Source: Undaria pinnatifida
Taxonomy: Eukaryota; Sar; Phaeophyceae; Laminariales; Alariaceae
Length of the DNA stretch: 64,000 nucleotides
NCBI GenBank assembly: GCA_012845835.1
Contig: JABAKD010000015.1
Coordinates: 3,148,609-3,212,608 of the forward strand
Direction of reading: 5' to 3'
The position numbers and the translations under genes are program-made. How positions within the stretch are numbered: position 1 is the stretch's first letter; each line of letters begins with the position of its first letter. Below the pieces are notes generated by a model, which was not told where the DNA came from, ran no database searches, and was given only the letters and a program-made list of their open reading frames with translations. Positions 51,001 to 57,000 of this stretch are shown piece after piece.

Positions 51001-54000
51001 CGTTGTTTACTACACCTAAAAACTGGGTTGCATACTGCATCTAACATCAAACCAACAAGAATAAACATTACCAGGCGGGTGATATAAAGGGGTGTCTTCT
51101 TGCTACAACAGTCAGATTCGTGCCCTTTGAGGGTTTATAGTTTCCGCGCACATATTGAAATGCTCGCCCCCCCCCCCCCCGATCCCTCTCGTTCAAACGC
51201 CCCACCTGAAATCAAAATCTGCCAGAGTAGTAAACACTACCAGCCAGATGATGTCATCTCATTATCCATCTAGCCATCCATGCCGCAACTCCAACTCATC
51301 TCCGCCCCCCCCCCCGCACGCCCCCCCACCTTTTGTTCCCCGCCCAGTTCGTTCAAACGCCCCACGTTCAATCGAAATCGGCCAGAGTAATGAACACTTC
51401 TATGCAATTGATATCCATGACGTAGCGTTCATTCATCCCCCCTCCCCCCCTCCAGCGCCCGCTCCTTCCCCACACCCCGCACGACCGCCTAGACCCAGCA
51501 CCGCGCGTATAGCAAGCCCCTACATATGTGATTGATACGCGCGATCGGAGTATCACGCAAAATGTTGCCAAGATGAGTTTCGGATAAATCCTTGATCTCA
51601 TAGCTGGAGTGTTTTTTAATATTATACGTGACCTAAACCTCTTGAAAACCCTCCCACCCCCCCCCCCCCCCCCCCCCCCTCTCCGTTTGTTTTTTTCCTC
51701 GCTCTCTCTTGCTCAAACGCCCCACCTACTAGTACTAATATTGAAATCCGCCAGAATATTAAACACTTCCAGGCCCGGGATGGGATATCACCTCATTATC
51801 TTTTTAGAGCCGTCCATGCCGCTGCTGCAACTCCCACCTCCCCCCCGCCCCCAACGCCCCCTCCTTCCCCACCACCCGCACCATCGCCTCGATCTAGCAC
51901 GACGCGTATAGCAAACCCCTACATCTATGCGACCTAAAGCCCCCCCCCCCCTGCCCCACATCCCTCCCCCCCCCCCACAAGAAGGATTTATAGTTTCCAC
52001 GCACAAATTGAGCTGTCCCACCTGTCCCTCCCCCCCTTCCACCCCTCCCGTCCCCCTTTTGATCAAAATCAGCCCCCCACGTCCTCAAAAACTCCGCCCT
52101 CCCCTCACCGGTTATTCGACTTACAGGATTCACTTGATAAACTGATGCATTTCCTTCCACAGCTGTCAGATTTTGTCCCCCTCAGAAACGGGTTTTATAG
52201 TTTCCGCGCACCGACTGCCTAACATCACCCTGTTGACCCTGATAGCTACACTGTAGTTGAAAGGGGAGTCGCCGACCTATATCCTTAATGAGGACACACA
52301 ACCCGTACTACGCGCGATCGGAGTATCACACACAGCTTGCAAAGATGAGTTTCGACAAAATATTCGATCTCACGGCTGGAATGTATTTTTTTTATATATA
52401 ATATATATATATGTTTTAGGACTGAATCATAGAAGCTTGGTCGGGATGTGCGAACGAATGCCTTCGAAGTCATTTTTCGGGTTATATATTGAGTTCCTGA
52501 TGTGAGGAGCTCAGGGACTTCTGATGCTACACTCATACCCTACCGTGGGAAGGCTAGCGCCTGCTAAGGGTCTCAAACTGTGTGTACCATGAAGGGTTTT
52601 CCACGGTAATTTCTGAGGCCTTCCCTTCTGTATCTGAACCAATCACTGTCAGGCGTGAGTCGGTCGGTGCCGATGAGGCTGCGACACCTTCGGACATGCG
52701 CTTCTCAAAAAGACTTTGTTCATCGCATCTGTTAACGCGGCTTGTTTCGCTTCCGTGGCCCACCTGCAAAGTGACGTACGCCTTCTTGCTGTTGTCCGTG
52801 ACCGCGATGTATTCCGGCTCCATGTCCTGCTCGCGCGTTGCACGATAAAGCGCGCACGTGTTTTTTAACGAACGAACGCAGGAAGAGAAAAAGTGCGGCG
52901 ATTGCGGAAGGAGGACGTGTGTGTTTCAACAATAGAGAGAAAAAAAAGGTTGTACATTGTGGGAGGAAGGGGGGGGGGCGTTGAAGAACACGCCCAGCTC
53001 GTCTTGCCAACATAAGACGCGTGCTATGACAGAGGTAGCGCTCTTTGACCAGACATACTTGCTGAAGGGGACGAGGCTGCTATGTCTAAAATCTATTTGG
53101 AACGGCATTCCTGTTTCGCCAAAAATAAAAAATGTTTCGTATCCCTCAGCCACGGGTTCATTCCTCGGATAGCACCAGTTTACAAAAAAAAAACGTCTTC
53201 CACCTCAAGTCAAGATCTCCAGAGAAAACATCGTTCATCTCTACAGAAGGCTCCATAGTGTTCATAACCATTGATGGCACGAGCTGGGCTTTCATTTTTC
53301 GCCATTGGTATCGATTTATATCCCACAGAAAAACAACTGAGCGATGCTCTCACCGATGTCTGCAGCAGGCACACAGACCTTCCGTCGGCGTCGTTTTTTC
53401 CAACCCCGGACTAACGACTGGCATTATATCTCAGGCTCGACGACTGAAACAGCGATAACGTCAGTCGCAATATAGCAGTGTTAGCCGCGGCAAAAACACT
53501 AACTAGTAACGGGAACGGCAGCATCAAGAACAACGCAAACAGCAAGCCATGAGCTAGTGTATCATGGCAGCAGCAGCAACAGCAGCTGTAAGAACACATC
53601 ACGAAGAACGCAGCTTCGCTTTAGCCTTACCATGGAGGGGGTGGTGAAGTTCGCCCCGCTAACGCGTACGCCGCTCTTCACCAGCTTCTTCCTCTTGGTC
53701 GGCGTGTCGAATTCTTCGAAACCCACTTCGCAAGCCTCCCTGTACGTCTCCGTGGACTTTTTGCGCTTGAAAATCGACACCGAGCCTACGGGGTCATTCT
53801 CCACTTCGGTGTAGTCCAGCTGGGCATAAACGCGCGAGATTGTAGCACGGTGAACGGGGGAGGGAGTGAGGAGAGGCTTGATATGTACGCACAACCACTT
53901 CTAGTCTCTCCCTCAACTCGTAAGAGGTTTACTCTCAGTGACCTTCTGAACACGCCCTCAACTCGTAAGAAGTTTACCCTCAGTGACCTTCTGAACACGC

Positions 54001-57000
54001 CGTGCTCACAGCTGTCTCTCCTTCTCCCGCCCGGAACTTGCCTTCATGTTTATCGCGCATAGGGTTCAGCGTTCCCACTTTTCAGCTTTTTATGCTGGTC
54101 GATTATCATCGAAGTTATGTACATGCTCAGGCTGGTTCAAGTAATAAATGAAAACCCTCCCCCACGAATCCTGCTCGCGATATCTAGTCAAAGAGTAAAT
54201 ATTTGTTATCATACTGACCCCATGACCAGTGGAAGAGAGTGACACGGCCAGTTTCCGATTCAACGGCCTCGGGTTGCTGTCTCTACGAGCGAAACTCGTA
54301 TCGACCAATGACACGCCTTCAACTTTTAAAATAATATTCAGGCTTCGTCCAAGCGGTCCCCGTGGCGAGTCAAAAATGCACCGAATTTTGCACGATCCCG
54401 TTGGACGTACTCCACGGCATGTATGAAGCTTTTTTCCGGCAAAAACTCGAAGATCCAATCTGCCTGTGTTCAACATTAAGCATAATCTAGCGAAAACACT
54501 GGATCCTACACTAAAACCAAGTCATTTTTACGCACAAAATCCAAATGCCCATGCCGGTTTTGAGATATCGACCCTTGAATTTTGCACACGTGTTCTACAT
54601 ACCCCATCCCAAGGTCTGATCTCCGTTTTTTTTTTTTTTTTTGCCGAAAATATTTGGGCTAAGGTGGTCAATATTTTTCGAAAAATCTTAACTGACGAAA
54701 AATCACGTGAACAAAACAAGAAAAAAAAAAAACAGGCGAGGTCTATGCAAGGGCACGCACAAGACACGTGCAAGATTTCATGGTCTGAATCGAAAAAACA
54801 GCGTGGATATTCGCCGAGGGAAGTAATCTTGGTTTTTTTAACGTGAACCAGCCTGTCTGTATGCTGGTCGATTTTCATCGAAGTCATGTACGTACATGTA
54901 TGCCGTTGACGAATTTCCACGTTCGAGAGGAAAGTGTATATACGACGCATACGCTATGAGGGAGTTAGAGAGTTTTTTTGGTCAATTTTTTCTTTGGGCA
55001 TGACGCGACTCCTCGACCCCAAATCGTTGGCATATGTCAATTCTTGTTTTAAAGCATGACTGTTTCGTATACCTGGGCCACGGATTTGTTCCCCTGCACA
55101 AGGGTGCTTACCGGGTTGCTTGGATGGTGCATGTGCTGATTACTTCTTGCCCGATATCTTCTGCCCAAAGGGGGCCGGTTCATCCCCGTCAAGGCAGGCG
55201 GCAACATGCCTGCCAGGTATGTTGAGGGGACACTTGCTCCCTAAATCCAAAACGCCGCAGCGGGGAAGAAGAGATACCGTAGCATACCGCAATGGCGCGT
55301 TTTACGATAGAGGAATTATACAGCGGTAGTGGTAGCGCTTTCTGCTCATTTTTTTTTTGTGAACGACGGGGGTCCTTATTTTTAGTTTTAGGTTATTCTT
55401 GGGTAGTTCATTCTTGTTTAGGTTATTCTTGTTTTGACCAACGTTATTTTTTGGTACGCCTAGACCATGCTTGCACTTCCGGGTTTCCTCAAAAAACAGT
55501 TTTGGGTGAGGTGTACCAACCATTCTTTATTAAGCCGCCACCCTCAGAAGGCCACAAACATTAGTTGGTTCACCGATACCGTAGCGTGTGTCCAACGTCA
55601 GTGCTGTCTCACCGGTTCGCCCTCGTTGGCGGTAAGGATACGTCGTCCGTTTGGGGTGAACGTGACCATGTCTGGGAGATAGCCGGTCGTCAGTATCTGC
55701 ACGTAATCGTCGCAGCAGGCGCACCTGTCGGAAGGAGAGGACGAGAGGGAGAGAGAAAGAACGAGAGGGTGAGATGGAGAACGAGAGCCCAGCAAAGAAA
55801 AAAGTGGATGCTCGTCGGACCGTGCTCCTTGCGGCTACAGCAACCCTATACTGACGCATGCTACGATAGAGGTATTATATCACTTTTCGTGTGAACTGTT
55901 TTCTGAATGACGGGGCTCCTTAACCCAAAATCGCCAGAAACTGGCCATTTTGTTTCGGCATGATTCTTGTTGTGTACCTAGGCCATGGGATTTTTCATCC
56001 GGTAGCACTTAGTTTTTTAACCCAAGTCAGGTTTTGGGAGAAGTCTTAAGCTCTCAAATTGAGGAACCTTGAAGAAAAAAAAGTGGTGCACCCCTACCGT
56101 GAAGTAGCACGCGCCTTTTAAATGGGTGTGCCAAATGGTTGCATTTTTTTTCCGAGTTTGGCTCGACCACGGTTATTTTACAGCAGAGCCTCGACCAATA
56201 TGTACCGGCAGTAGGTTGATGTGTGGGGACTGACCGAGCCAGTACCTCGGGAAGGACCCATTGGGTAGGCAAAGAGCTGTCGGAAGGCTCCCTGTTGCAA
56301 CATCGGAGTTTAGAGAGCGTATTCCCGAGGTGGTAGCGCCTTTGTATGCTTGGGGAGGCCCTCATGCTTGCTATTCATGACGCCTTTGGAGTCGCTGAAC
56401 GGGTCCCAAATGCGCGGTGGCTGACTGGGCCTGTACCACGCAGAGCGTCCAAATATTTAGATATAGGTGTAGTAGCTGTCGCAAGGTTCTCCGACTTTGT
56501 TCTGCAGAACAGTACGAGGCACGTCTGGAAGCGTATCGTTCTAGTCATGCTAGCACGCTGATACCTTCCCCCCCCCCCCCCCCCCCCCCGCCCTTGGAAG
56601 CACGCCCATCACTCCCATGTTTTCGTCCGGCCATGGAGAAGCCCAATAATCAACATATTTTTTTTTTTCAAGTTAAAACAATTAAAATATTGCTAGCACG
56701 AGTTCGATCAGTTTAGGGCTCGATTCTCATCTTTGCAAGCTGCTTGATATTCCGGTCGCACATTTTCGCAGATAATCCGATGCGTTAGGTCTACTTTTGA
56801 AGCAATGTGGCTCCTCCGTGGATGCCCTCAGCGTCAGGTTTCGTTTGAATTCTGAAGCCGGCGACCGGACCCGCCTAACAGCAGCCCAACCGCTTACCTT
56901 TAGACTATCATTGCAGTCGGCCATGTACATAGCCACCAGCACACCCAACGACCCGCAGGTCGGTCATGACGCGCACGTTAATGTGGCGATGCTCGTAGAT

